Part shown: positions 7,982-16,833 of the stretch, in pieces
Layout of the letters: every line of letters starts with the position of its first letter
Position numbering within the stretch: the stretch's first letter is position 1
DNA from: an uncultured Flavobacteriaceae bacterium
GTDB lineage: Bacteria; Bacteroidota; Bacteroidia; Flavobacteriales; Flavobacteriaceae
DNA: 64,000 nucleotides
Direction of reading: 5' to 3'
NCBI GenBank assembly: GCA_938092005.1
Contig: CALKOU010000001.1
Location: 124,001-188,000, forward strand
Position numbers and translations under genes: made by a program
The notes under the pieces: generated by a model
Database searches by the model: none
What the model was told of the DNA's origin: nothing
What the model saw: the letters and a program-made list of their open reading frames with translations, nothing else

Positions 7982-8954
7982 TATTAAAGTAGGCGTTGTA
8001 GGAGGCGCAGGATATACCGGAGGCGAATTATTGCGTTTGTTGGTGAACCATCCAAACGTGGCAATTGATTTTGTGTATAGCTCTACTCGGGCTGGAAAAG
8101 CTGTTTCAGACACACACCCAGACTTGGTTGGCATCCTAGACACGCCTTTTTCGTCGGAGCTTAATCAAGAAATTGATGTTCTTTTCTTATGTATGGGGCA
8201 TGGAAATTCAGCTACTTTTTTACACGAAAACAGCATCAATGACAATACTAAAATCATTGATTTAAGTAATGACTTTAGGCTTAACGCCGATAAGGATTTT
8301 ATGGGGCGCTCTTTTGTATATGGCCTTACGGAGGCAAACACAGAACAGATAAAAGCAGCTCAAGCCATTGCCAATCCAGGTTGTTTTGCTACAGCTATTC
8401 AATTAGCGTTGTTACCACTTGCAGCAGCTAAAAGAATTACGCAAGACGTGCACATTAATGCCATCACAGGAAGTACAGGAGCAGGTGCTGTTCCTTCGGC
8501 AACAGGTCATTTCAGCTGGAGAAACAACAACATCTCCTATTACAAACCATTTGTGCACCAGCATTTGGGAGAAATTGGTGAAACCTTACGGCATCACCAA
8601 GGGGAGGACACAACCCTTCATTTTTTACCAATACGCGGTAATTTTACACGTGGGATATTTGCAACGGCTTACACACCGTTTGAAGGCAAGCTTGAAGACG
8701 CATATGCTATCTATCAAGATTTTTATAAAAACACGCCATTTACAACGGTAACAAAAAGCCCACTTGCGCTAAAACAAGTCGTGAACACCAACAGGTGTTT
8801 GGTACACCTCCACATCCACAACGGGCAACTTTTGGTTACCAGCATTATTGACAACTTATTAAAAGGCGCTTCGGGTCAAGCTATTGAAAACATGAATCTC
8901 ATGTTTGGCTTAGCGCAAACAACAGGACTTCAACTTAAATCAACATCTTTTTAA
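7968..8954 (+). CDS. argC: N-acyl-gamma-glutamyl-phosphate reductase
   Basis: NADPH-dependent reduction of acylglutamyl phosphate to the semialdehyde. The N-terminal Rossmann motif is VGVVGGAGYTGGELLRLL and the active-site cysteine lies in ANPGCFATAIQLALLPL. I start it at the ATG at 7968 (MSINNIKVG), giving 328 residues; a longer in-frame reading from 7875 would run 107 bp into argG and add 31 residues not seen in the family. Only 2 bp separate its stop from proC. Confidence 0.94.
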   Translation: MSINNIKVGVVGGAGYTGGELLRLLVNHPNVAIDFVYSSTRAGKAVSDTHPDLVGILDTPFSSELNQEIDVLFLCMGHGNSATFLHENSINDNTKIIDLSNDFRLNADKDFMGRSFVYGLTEANTEQIKAAQAIANPGCFATAIQLALLPLAAAKRITQDVHINAITGSTGAGAVPSATGHFSWRNNNISYYKPFVHQHLGEIGETLRHHQGEDTTLHFLPIRGNFTRGIFATAYTPFEGKLEDAYAIYQDFYKNTPFTTVTKSPLALKQVVNTNRCLVHLHIHNGQLLVTSIIDNLLKGASGQAIENMNLMFGLAQTTGLQLKSTSF

Positions 8955-8956
8955 CT

Positions 8957-9751
8957 ATGAAAATTGCAATTATTGGTGCAGGTAACTTAGGATTAAGCAT
9001 TGCAAAAGGGCTAATTACCAACAATGCGGTTACGCAATTGTACCTTACAAAACGTTCCCTTGACAGCATTAGCTCTTGGACAGAGTATGCCAACACATAC
9101 ATTACAGACGACAACAAAAAAGCAGTTCAGGAATCGGACATTATTATTTTAGCGATTCAACCTCGACAACTGGCGGGTATCCTAGAAGAAATCAAACCTA
9201 TCCTTCATGACAATCACGTAATTGTGTCAACCGTTACGGGCTTTTCATTAGCAAAAATGGAAGAAGTGGTAGGAAAAGACGTTTTTTTAATACGTTCCAT
9301 GCCCAACACAGCCATATCGGTTGCAAAATCCATGACGTGCTTGTGTGCGAATGAAAAAGGAAAAGCACGACTTCCTATTGCAGAGGCAATCTTTAATGGC
9401 TTAGGCACCAGTATTATTATTGAGGAGCAGCACATGCGTGCGGCAACGGTAATATGTGCTTCGGGTATCGCATTTTGGATGCGATTAATACGCGCCACAA
9501 CACAAGGAGGCGTGCAACTTGGGTTTGATGCAGAAGAAGCCATGCGAATGTCCATGCACACAGCGCTTGGTGCGGCTTCATTATTGATTGAAACAGGAGC
9601 ACACCCAGAAGAAGAAATTGATAAGGTAACCACACCTAGAGGTTGTACTATTGAAGGGCTAAACGAAATGGAACACCAAGGGTTAAGCTCGTCATTAATC
9701 AAAGGAGTTATTGCTTCATTTCAAAAAATTAACGAAATCGCACAAGAATAA
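8957..9751 (+). CDS. proC: Pyrroline-5-carboxylate reductase
   Basis: Last enzyme of proline synthesis, reducing P5C to proline with NAD(P)H. The 264-residue protein starts with the dinucleotide-binding motif IAIIGAGNLGLSIAKGL. It ends with the family signature around residue 225-245, VTTPRGCTIEGLNEMEHQGL (a variant of the usual TSPGGTT block). Its presence inside an arginine operon links proline and arginine, which share glutamate semialdehyde chemistry; this placement recurs in flavobacteria as I recall. The usual Pro-Gly-Gly of the signature reads Pro-Arg-Gly here. Confidence 0.9.
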   Translation: MKIAIIGAGNLGLSIAKGLITNNAVTQLYLTKRSLDSISSWTEYANTYITDDNKKAVQESDIIILAIQPRQLAGILEEIKPILHDNHVIVSTVTGFSLAKMEEVVGKDVFLIRSMPNTAISVAKSMTCLCANEKGKARLPIAEAIFNGLGTSIIIEEQHMRAATVICASGIAFWMRLIRATTQGGVQLGFDAEEAMRMSMHTALGAASLLIETGAHPEEEIDKVTTPRGCTIEGLNEMEHQGLSSSLIKGVIASFQKINEIAQE

Positions 9752-9753
9752 AT

Positions 9754-10878
9754 ATGCCATTATTTGATGTATATCCGCTTTATGATGTAACCCCAGTACG
9801 CGCTAAGGGCGTCTATGTATATGGGCATGACCGCAAAAAATACTTGGATTTGTATGGCGGACATGCTGTGATTAGTATTGGGCATCAAAACCCTGTGTAT
9901 AACCGAAGGTTAAAAAGGCAGATTTCCAAAATTGGCTTTTACTCCAATGCAATTCAAAATCCATTACAGCAACAGCTTGCGGATGAAATTGAAACGCAGT
10001 CTGGATGTAAAGACTATCAGTTGTTTATGTGTAGCTCTGGTGCAGAGGCGAATGAAAACGCACTAAAACTTGCGTCTTTTCACACAGGAAAATCAAAAAT
10101 AGTAGCCTTTAAGAATGCGTTTCATGGACGCACAAGTGCTGCTGTAGCCGCAACAGACACACCAAAAATCATTGCACCACTAAACGCACAGCAAGAGGTT
10201 ATATTTCTTGAATTTGGCGACGAAGACGCGTTAGCTGATACGTTAGCAAAAGAAGATGTTTGTGCTGTTATTGTAGAAGCGATTCAAGGAGTTGGCGGTT
10301 TAGACATGCCCACAAAAAGCTTTATGAAAAGCATTGAAACGCTGTGTAAAAAGCATAAATCGTGTTTTATAGCCGACGAAGTACAATCAGGTTTTGGGCG
10401 CTCGGGTAAATTCTTTGCATTTCAACATTATGACGTAACTCCAGACATTATCGCTATGGCCAAAGGCATGGGAAATGGTTTTCCTGTTGGGGGCATCTTT
10501 GTGCATCCCAATATTGAACCATGGTATGGAATGCTGGGCACTACTTTTGGTGGTAATCATTTGGCATGTCAGGCGAGTTTAGCTGTTTTGGAAGTCTTAA
10601 AAAAGAAATCTTTAGTGGAGCATGCTGCAGCGCTAGGAGCAGCCTTTGAGGCGCGTGCCAAATCCATTCAAGGCGTAACAAAAATAAAAGGCCGTGGGCT
10701 TATGCTTGGTTTAGAATTTGATTTTGAGGTTGGTGAACTTAGAAAAAAACTCATTTACGAACATCAAATCTTCACAGGAGGCAGCAGCAATAAAAAACTG
10801 TTGCGCATCTTGCCGCCGCTAACGGTACAACAAAAACATTTTGATCGATTTTTTAACGCTTTAGAACAGCTATTATGA
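9754..10878 (+). CDS. argD: Acylornithine aminotransferase
   Basis: PLP-dependent class III aminotransferase turning acylglutamate semialdehyde into acylornithine with glutamate. The 374-residue sequence shows the cofactor-binding stretch SSGAEANENALKLA, the FHGRTSAAVAAT block, the DEVQSGFGRSGKFFAF region, and the lysine Schiff-base segment DIIAMAKGMGNGFPVGG. Given the SOTCase-type carbamoyltransferase next door, succinylornithine is the likelier product. Its stop overlaps the next gene by 4 bp. Confidence 0.93.
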   Translation: MPLFDVYPLYDVTPVRAKGVYVYGHDRKKYLDLYGGHAVISIGHQNPVYNRRLKRQISKIGFYSNAIQNPLQQQLADEIETQSGCKDYQLFMCSSGAEANENALKLASFHTGKSKIVAFKNAFHGRTSAAVAATDTPKIIAPLNAQQEVIFLEFGDEDALADTLAKEDVCAVIVEAIQGVGGLDMPTKSFMKSIETLCKKHKSCFIADEVQSGFGRSGKFFAFQHYDVTPDIIAMAKGMGNGFPVGGIFVHPNIEPWYGMLGTTFGGNHLACQASLAVLEVLKKKSLVEHAAALGAAFEARAKSIQGVTKIKGRGLMLGLEFDFEVGELRKKLIYEHQIFTGGSSNKKLLRILPPLTVQQKHFDRFFNALEQLL

Positions 10879-11816
10879 AACAATTTTTAACACTCGATGA
10901 TCTTCCAAATTTTGATGATCAAGTAGCACTTGCACAAGCAATTAAAGCGGATCCATACCAATTTGAAAAAGTTGGAAAACGCAAAACACTTGGGTTGTTG
11001 TTTTTTAATCCTAGTTTAAGGACAAGATTAAGCACCCAAAAAGCAGGACGCTTGTTGGGAATGGATGTCATGGTCATGAACTTTAGCAACGAAGCATGGG
11101 CTATTGAATACGAGGACGGCACCATCATGGAAGGTTTACGTTCCGAACACGTAAAAGAAGCCGCACAAGTAGTATCACAATATTGCGATGTGGTGGGCAT
11201 CAGAGCCTTTGCCACCCTTACCGATAAAGAAAAAGACGAGTCAGAGCAAGTATTGCAACGCTTTATAGAACACGCAACAGTACCGATAGTTAACATGGAA
11301 AGTGCAACAGCACACCCATTACAAGCATTAGCAGATGCCATTACATTACAAGAGTTAACGCTTCCCAAAAAGCCAAAAGTTGTGCTTACTTGGGCACCCC
11401 ACCCAAAAGCGTTACCACATGCTGTTGGCAATTCATTTACGCGTATGATGCAACAAATGGATGCTGATTTTGTTATTGCAAATCCTGAGGGTTATGATTT
11501 AGATCCACGGATTACTAAAGATATTCCCGTAATTCACAATCAGGACGAGGCACTTCAAGGGGCAGATGTGGTGTATGCAAAAAACTGGTGTTCGTATGAG
11601 CAATATGGTCAAATCCTAAGAACGGATAATGCATGGATGCTAACACCAGAAAAAATGGCAAAAACCAATAATGCTTATTTCATGCACTGCTTACCCATAA
11701 GGCGTAATGTAGTGGTTGCTGATGGTGTTTTAGATCATCCAAACTCGAAAGTAATTGAGCAAGCTAACAACCGAACTTTTTCGGCTGCAGCGGTATTAAA
11801 GTCTTTATTATCGTGA
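10875..11816 (+). CDS. argF': N-succinylornithine carbamoyltransferase (SOTCase)
   Basis: Transfers the carbamoyl group to acylated ornithine, giving acylcitrulline. The 313-residue protein has the carbamoyl-phosphate motif in the variant form FFNPSLRTRLST (43-54), where ordinary OTCase has STRT, and the late block MHCLPIRRNVVV. Residue 90, in GLRSEHV, is serine. In the characterised Xanthomonas enzyme the aligned Glu92 gives acetylornithine specificity, while Pro90 in Bacteroides fragilis, or Ser, Ala or Val by mutation, gives succinylornithine specificity. Ser90 therefore predicts a succinylornithine enzyme. ATGA overlap with argD; GTGA overlap with argB. Confidence 0.88.
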   Translation: MKQFLTLDDLPNFDDQVALAQAIKADPYQFEKVGKRKTLGLLFFNPSLRTRLSTQKAGRLLGMDVMVMNFSNEAWAIEYEDGTIMEGLRSEHVKEAAQVVSQYCDVVGIRAFATLTDKEKDESEQVLQRFIEHATVPIVNMESATAHPLQALADAITLQELTLPKKPKVVLTWAPHPKALPHAVGNSFTRMMQQMDADFVIANPEGYDLDPRITKDIPVIHNQDEALQGADVVYAKNWCSYEQYGQILRTDNAWMLTPEKMAKTNNAYFMHCLPIRRNVVVADGVLDHPNSKVIEQANNRTFSAAAVLKSLLS

Positions 11817-12589
11817 ATAAACAGCTTCACATAGTCAAAGTAGGTGGTCATTTGGTCAATGATACAGCAGCGTTGCAGCACGTACTGGCGGCATTTGCTC
11901 AGCTTGATGCACCTAAAATATTGGTGCACGGTGGCGGAAGACACGCCACAGCACTTGCTTTGCAACTAGGTATTACACCCAAAATGGTTGATGGTAGACG
12001 AATTACAGATGCTGATATGCTCGAAGTTGCCGTTATGAGTTATGCGGGTATATCCAATAAAAAAATAGTGGCACAGCTGCAAGAACATAACGTTAATGCC
12101 ATAGGACTTAGCGGCGCAGATGGCAATGCTATTGAAGCTGTAAAACGTCCTGTAATGGAACTTGATTACGGATTTGTAGGAGACGTGGTAGACGTTAACA
12201 GTACCTTATTTACCTCTTTACTAGAAACGGGATTAATTCCTGTACTATGTGCCATTACCCACAATAAAAAAGGGCAATTACTCAACACAAATGCAGATAC
12301 CATTGCCGCAGAAATTGCCAAAGCATTGAGCAGTGCTTACAACGTAACGCTATTCTATTGCTTTGAACACGCGGGTGTCTTACACAATGTTGAAGACCCC
12401 AACAGCATTATGGGTACCCTTACACAATCTCAAATGGACACCTACATAAAACAAGACATCATTCACAAAGGCATGATACCAAAACTCCATAATGGTTTTG
12501 ACGCGCTCAAAAACGGTGTTAAAAAAGTTGTGATCAGCAATACCGTTGCACTTAGCGATACTAATGCACCTAAAACAACATTGATATGA
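11813..12589 (+). CDS. argB: N-acylglutamate kinase
   Basis: Phosphorylates the acylated glutamate, second step of the pathway. The 258-residue amino-acid kinase has the phosphate-binding VKVGGHLV at its start, LVHGGGRHATALALQLG near residue 40, and TNADTIAAEIAKAL in the ATP-binding half. It starts with GTG at 11813, inside the stop of argF', a GTGA overlap; no ATG lies early enough to keep the first strand. It may use succinylglutamate, given the neighbouring SOTCase. Confidence 0.93.
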   Translation: MNKQLHIVKVGGHLVNDTAALQHVLAAFAQLDAPKILVHGGGRHATALALQLGITPKMVDGRRITDADMLEVAVMSYAGISNKKIVAQLQEHNVNAIGLSGADGNAIEAVKRPVMELDYGFVGDVVDVNSTLFTSLLETGLIPVLCAITHNKKGQLLNTNADTIAAEIAKALSSAYNVTLFYCFEHAGVLHNVEDPNSIMGTLTQSQMDTYIKQDIIHKGMIPKLHNGFDALKNGVKKVVISNTVALSDTNAPKTTLI

Positions 12590-13647
12590 AGTCTATAGCA
12601 GAACTACAACAAGAAGCTGTCGCTTTACTGCAAAGCCTAATCCGGACGCAGTCTTTTTCGTCTGAAGAAGATAAAACGGCCACGCTTATCAGAACTTGGT
12701 TAGAAGGGCATGGGGTTGCGTGTAAACAAGAAAAAAACAACGTGTATGCGATTAACAAACACGAAGACCCAAGCAAGCCTTACTTGCTTTTAAACTCACA
12801 TCACGACACTGTTAAACCCAATAGTGGGTACTCGCGAAACCCCTATGAAGCTACTATTGAAAACGGAAAACTCTATGGGTTAGGAAGCAATGACGCTGGC
12901 GGAGCCTTGGTATGCTTATTGGCAACCTTTGTGTATTTCTACGAGCAGCAAGACATGGCATATAACCTTGTGGTAGCTGCCACAGCAGAAGAAGAAACTT
13001 CTGGACCTAATGGACTAAATAGCCTACTGAAAACCCTTCCGAAAATTGACACGGCTATTGTTGGTGAGCCTACGCAAATGGAATTGGCAGTGGCTGAAAA
13101 AGGATTGGTTGTTTTTGATGCTACGATAAAAGGAACAGCGAGCCATGCGGCGCATCCTAATAACGACAACCCCATCTATAAAGTTGGGAAAGTGATGGAG
13201 TGGTTTGATACGGTTTCATTTGACCGTATTTCAGATGCTTTAGGGCCCGTGAAATTAACCGTAACACAAATCAACGGAGGAAAACAGCACAACGCTGTTC
13301 CAGCTGATGTCAAACTTGTACTTGATGTTCGAGTCAATGACTTATATACCAATGATGAAATCGAAGCATTATTACAAGCGGCACCATGTGAAGTCAAAGC
13401 ACGTTCACTGAGGTTGAGCTCTTCGTCCATTCCAATGGAGCACGCCTTAGTAAAAGCAGGGATTGCGGCAGGAAGAAAAACCTATGGCTCTCCTACCCTA
13501 TCAGATCAAGCGGTATTGTCTTGTGACTCTTTAAAACTTGGACCTGGCGATTCTTTACGTTCGCATACCGCAGATGAGTTTATTTATGTGAGCGAAATAG
13601 AAGCAGCCATTCCATTGTATATTACCATTTTAAAAGAAACGTTATGA
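12586..13647 (+). CDS. argE: M20 deacylase acting on acylcitrulline (ArgE-type)
   Basis: A zinc metallopeptidase of the M20 family that removes the acyl group. The 353-residue protein has the metal motif SHHDTVKP (His and Asp), GSNDAGGALV, and the catalytic TAEEETSGPNG block, plus the dimerisation domain around 170-275. In Bacteroidota, where carbamoylation precedes deacylation, the substrate would be succinyl- or acetylcitrulline instead of acetylornithine; this is inferred from the SOTCase in the same operon. Overlaps argB and argH by 4 bp each. Confidence 0.9.
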   Translation: MKSIAELQQEAVALLQSLIRTQSFSSEEDKTATLIRTWLEGHGVACKQEKNNVYAINKHEDPSKPYLLLNSHHDTVKPNSGYSRNPYEATIENGKLYGLGSNDAGGALVCLLATFVYFYEQQDMAYNLVVAATAEEETSGPNGLNSLLKTLPKIDTAIVGEPTQMELAVAEKGLVVFDATIKGTASHAAHPNNDNPIYKVGKVMEWFDTVSFDRISDALGPVKLTVTQINGGKQHNAVPADVKLVLDVRVNDLYTNDEIEALLQAAPCEVKARSLRLSSSSIPMEHALVKAGIAAGRKTYGSPTLSDQAVLSCDSLKLGPGDSLRSHTADEFIYVSEIEAAIPLYITILKETL

Positions 13648-14936
13648 AGCTTTGGCAAAAAAACAAAACGAAAGTAACCGAAAACGTAGATCGATTTACT
13701 GTTGGTGAGGATCGACTTTGGGACGTACGCCTAGCACCTTATGATGTTCAGGCTTCAAAAGCGCATGCAACAATGCTCGCAAAAGTAGGCATCCTTACCA
13801 GTGATGAAGCCCAACAGCTCTGCGATGAATTGGATACCATCATGACTTTGGTAACGCAGGACGACTTTGTAATTGAAACTGATTTTGAGGACATTCATTC
13901 TAAAATTGAGTTTCTACTTACCGAAGCTCTTGGCGATGTAGGTAAAAAAATACACACCGCACGGTCTCGAAACGATCAAGTGTTAACGGCTATGCAGTTG
14001 TTTCTCAAAGATGAAATTTCCGAAATCAAGGAACTCACAAAAGAACTCTTTGGCACTTGGCTAGCGTTGGCCGAAAAATATCAAAAGGACTTGCTCCCTG
14101 GTTATACGCATTTGCAGGTGGCCATGCCCTCTTCGTTTGGCTTGTGGTTTTCTGCCTATGCCGAAAGCTTGGTGGATGATGTCATTCAATTAAATGCAGC
14201 CTATGCGGTTTGCGATCAAAACCCATTAGGTAGTGCTGCTGGTTATGGTAGCTCCTTCCCTATTGACCGTGAGCATACAACAGCCGCTTTGTCTTTTGCA
14301 ACCTTAAAATACAATGCTGTTGCTGCACAAATGGGGCGTGGAAAAACAGAACGTATAACTGCCAACGCCATGGGTTCGCTAGCAGCCACGCTTGGACGCT
14401 TTTCGATGGATGTGTGCCTGTATATGAGTCAAAACTTTGATTTTTTATCTTTTCCAGACCATCTGACCACAGGATCGAGTATCATGCCACACAAAAAGAA
14501 TCCCGATATTTTTGAACTTATAAGAGGAAAATGTGCCCTTATTCAAGGACTTGGTAACGATTTTGCGCTGCTGGGACAAAATCTCCCTAGTGGGTATCAC
14601 CGCGAAATGCAGCTGTTTAAAGGAAAGATGATTACTGGAATTGATAGCCTAAAAGACTGCCTTGAAATGCTAAACAGCGCCATTAAGGAAGTTAGGGTTC
14701 GAGAAAACATCATGGAGGATGCAAAGTACACCTATGCCTTTACGGTTGATGCCTTAAACGATTTGGTGCAACAAGGCGTTCCCTTTCGAGATGCCTATAA
14801 GCAAGTGGGATTGCAAGTTGAAGCAGGTACGTTTACTGCACCTGATAAGGTAAACCATACGCATAGTGGCAGCATCGGGAATTTGGCTTTAGATAAGATT
14901 CAGGAAAAGTTTGATACGTACTGGCAATCAAAGTAA
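13644..14936 (+). CDS. argH: Argininosuccinate lyase
   Basis: Final step: splits argininosuccinate into arginine and fumarate. The 430-residue protein is a fumarase/aspartase superfamily member, with HTARSRNDQVLTAMQLFL, the PGYTHLQVAMPSSFG block and the mobile signature loop GSSIMPHKKNPD, which carries the catalytic serine. Last gene of the nine-gene arginine run, starting 4 bp inside argE. The downstream 119 bp lead to a convergent gene. Confidence 0.95.
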   Translation: MKLWQKNKTKVTENVDRFTVGEDRLWDVRLAPYDVQASKAHATMLAKVGILTSDEAQQLCDELDTIMTLVTQDDFVIETDFEDIHSKIEFLLTEALGDVGKKIHTARSRNDQVLTAMQLFLKDEISEIKELTKELFGTWLALAEKYQKDLLPGYTHLQVAMPSSFGLWFSAYAESLVDDVIQLNAAYAVCDQNPLGSAAGYGSSFPIDREHTTAALSFATLKYNAVAAQMGRGKTERITANAMGSLAATLGRFSMDVCLYMSQNFDFLSFPDHLTTGSSIMPHKKNPDIFELIRGKCALIQGLGNDFALLGQNLPSGYHREMQLFKGKMITGIDSLKDCLEMLNSAIKEVRVRENIMEDAKYTYAFTVDALNDLVQQGVPFRDAYKQVGLQVEAGTFTAPDKVNHTHSGSIGNLALDKIQEKFDTYWQSK

Positions 14937-14951
14937 ACTTTAGTTTTGATG

Positions 14952-14987
14952 GATTGAGTGAAGACCTGTCGGTAGGCGGGCTCAATC
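14952..14987 (+). terminator. Possible hairpin after argH
   Basis: GATTGAG at 14952-14958 can pair with CTCAATC at 14981-14987 around a GC-rich loop containing CCTGTCGGTAGGCGGG. No clear T-run follows at once, so it is a weak terminator candidate. The rest of the 119-bp gap to 15055 contains a GCCTGCCTTTAGG stretch and no gene. Confidence 0.35.
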
Positions 14988-15055
14988 AACCTGTAAGCGT
15001 ACGCCTGCCTTTAGGTTTGCCTTTTGTAGAATAATTAGTTTATTTAAAAGTACGG

Positions 15056-16762
15056 TTACTTCTTTATAAATGTAGTTTGACCTAAGTCGTTTACGTTGAT
15101 AAAATAAATGCCAGAAGAAAGGTTCGTGACATCTAGCTGTTTTGAACTTTCACCATTTCCATAAACCGTTAATAGGTTTTTGCTATTTATGTCATGTATT
15201 GTAATCGTTTGAAGTGACTTAGCAGTAGATAAAACAGTCAATTTATTGTCAACAGGAATAGGGAAAATCGTTATACCCTGATTTCGTAATGCCTTATTGA
15301 TACTGGCAGTATTTTGAGGATAAGACCCAAAACCTATATGCACACCAACGTCTGTGGCATTAAAAGGTAAAAACGTACCGTTTGCTCCAAACTCTTCTGC
15401 ACCAGCATCAAAATTCACGCCTCTATTTGCTTTTAAGATATCTTGTGTTAAAAACGGAAAGTTTCCAAGACCCGCATCAATAGGAGCACTTCCACTTGTT
15501 AATCTATGAAAGGTTCCATCATCCGTCATGGAGCTTGCAGCTAAATTGGTGAGGTTGCCCTCAGAAATTGAATTCCCAGAGGGTGTAGTAGCAATTTGAT
15601 ATGAATTAATACTGGCGTTATACACAATATTGTTGGCTACAATTAAATTTACAGGCTCTAGTGTATTGTCACCCCCTTTGTCTGTTCCAATCCGTAGGGC
15701 ATAGTCGCAGTTTACAAAAGTGTTGTTGATGATTTGGGCATTTTTAACTTGATAATAACCGTTTAGTGCAGAATTTTGCACGCCATTCATAACATTTATA
15801 CCACCTGTGAGAGATGAAGTAGCACCACTTAACTTTTTGGCATTTGTTCCTTCTATATAATTATTATACACCTTATGGCCCTCACCAATCACACGAACGC
15901 CTCCTGTAAAAAAATTGTTTTCGGCAAAAAAGTAGTTTCCAAATACTTCGCAGTTATTACCATGTCGCAAGGTTAAACATCCCCCGTAATCCCTAAATGT
16001 ATTGTAGTAATATTTGTTCTGTCCCGATTTATTTGAAATAACTTCTATTTCTCCAAAAAAATTATAGAAATAATTCATGTAAACCTCAGAATACGAATCA
16101 CTTAAGGAGGTAGTACTTGTGCCAATCCGTATAGCATCTTGGTCGTTATCGTCATTTATTCCATTAATAGGCGTTCTGTCGGCAAAATAATTGTGGTGGA
16201 TTTTTAGATAATCTGCATTACCTAAAGATCTGTTATCATTAATAATACTACCAATTCCATATTTGCCTATAAATGAATTATAAGCAATTTCATTATACTG
16301 TCCATTTACAATATATACCCACTTAAACTTCATTGTTTTTTGAGATTCTGTGCCATTATAGCTATCAATTTTATTATTGACGACCTTACAATTATCACAT
16401 GTGTTAAGTTCAAATACAGGTTCTATTGATGATCCACTAACCACTAAGTTAGCAGGGTCTTGAAAAACAAGTCCTGATACTGTCACATAAGAACCGCTCA
16501 TATACACTCTTGAGTTCCCTGTCATCAATACTGCCCCTGGATTTTGAGCCGTAACATGAATGGGAGCGGTTGAAGTACCATTTTTATCAATTTCTATGTA
16601 CGTATTGTTCCAGGTTCCATCAGCGAGAAGAATCGTAGTTCCTGGTGCCGCAGCTGCAATAGCACTATTTAATTCTGTTGCATTTGTTACCAATTGAGCA
16701 TAGGTAAAACCACTAACAAAAAGACAGGCTAGTGTAAACCTTAATTTATTTATATACATCAT
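15056..16762 (-). CDS. PL6 family alginate lyase, secreted by type IX system
   Basis: A 568-residue secreted enzyme predicted to cleave alginate by beta-elimination. Residues 1-22 form a signal peptide (ending FTYAQ). The right-handed beta-helix of polysaccharide lyase family 6 follows, with the catalytic pair Lys245 in VISNKSGQNK and Arg266 in LTLRHGNN, and the acidic GEIE (237-240) expected to hold calcium. The last 80 residues (about 490-568) form a type A type IX sorting domain (IFPIPVDNKLTV, then LSSGIYFINV). No other alginate-use genes lie nearby, so it stands alone; a role on another uronate polymer cannot be excluded, since the family includes chondroitinase B. Confidence 0.88.
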   Translation of the reverse strand: MMYINKLRFTLACLFVSGFTYAQLVTNATELNSAIAAAAPGTTILLADGTWNNTYIEIDKNGTSTAPIHVTAQNPGAVLMTGNSRVYMSGSYVTVSGLVFQDPANLVVSGSSIEPVFELNTCDNCKVVNNKIDSYNGTESQKTMKFKWVYIVNGQYNEIAYNSFIGKYGIGSIINDNRSLGNADYLKIHHNYFADRTPINGINDDNDQDAIRIGTSTTSLSDSYSEVYMNYFYNFFGEIEVISNKSGQNKYYYNTFRDYGGCLTLRHGNNCEVFGNYFFAENNFFTGGVRVIGEGHKVYNNYIEGTNAKKLSGATSSLTGGINVMNGVQNSALNGYYQVKNAQIINNTFVNCDYALRIGTDKGGDNTLEPVNLIVANNIVYNASINSYQIATTPSGNSISEGNLTNLAASSMTDDGTFHRLTSGSAPIDAGLGNFPFLTQDILKANRGVNFDAGAEEFGANGTFLPFNATDVGVHIGFGSYPQNTASINKALRNQGITIFPIPVDNKLTVLSTAKSLQTITIHDINSKNLLTVYGNGESSKQLDVTNLSSGIYFINVNDLGQTTFIKK

Positions 16763-16833
16763 GAAATCAAGATAGTATATTCATCTAAATAAAGCCTCAT
16801 TTTAGCTCTTTTTTTTAGCACTGATGGATATAA

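Noticed and set aside
9214-9702. 162-codon frame antisense to proC
   Set aside because: Opposes a complete, recognisable proC; low-complexity composition typical of an antisense shadow.
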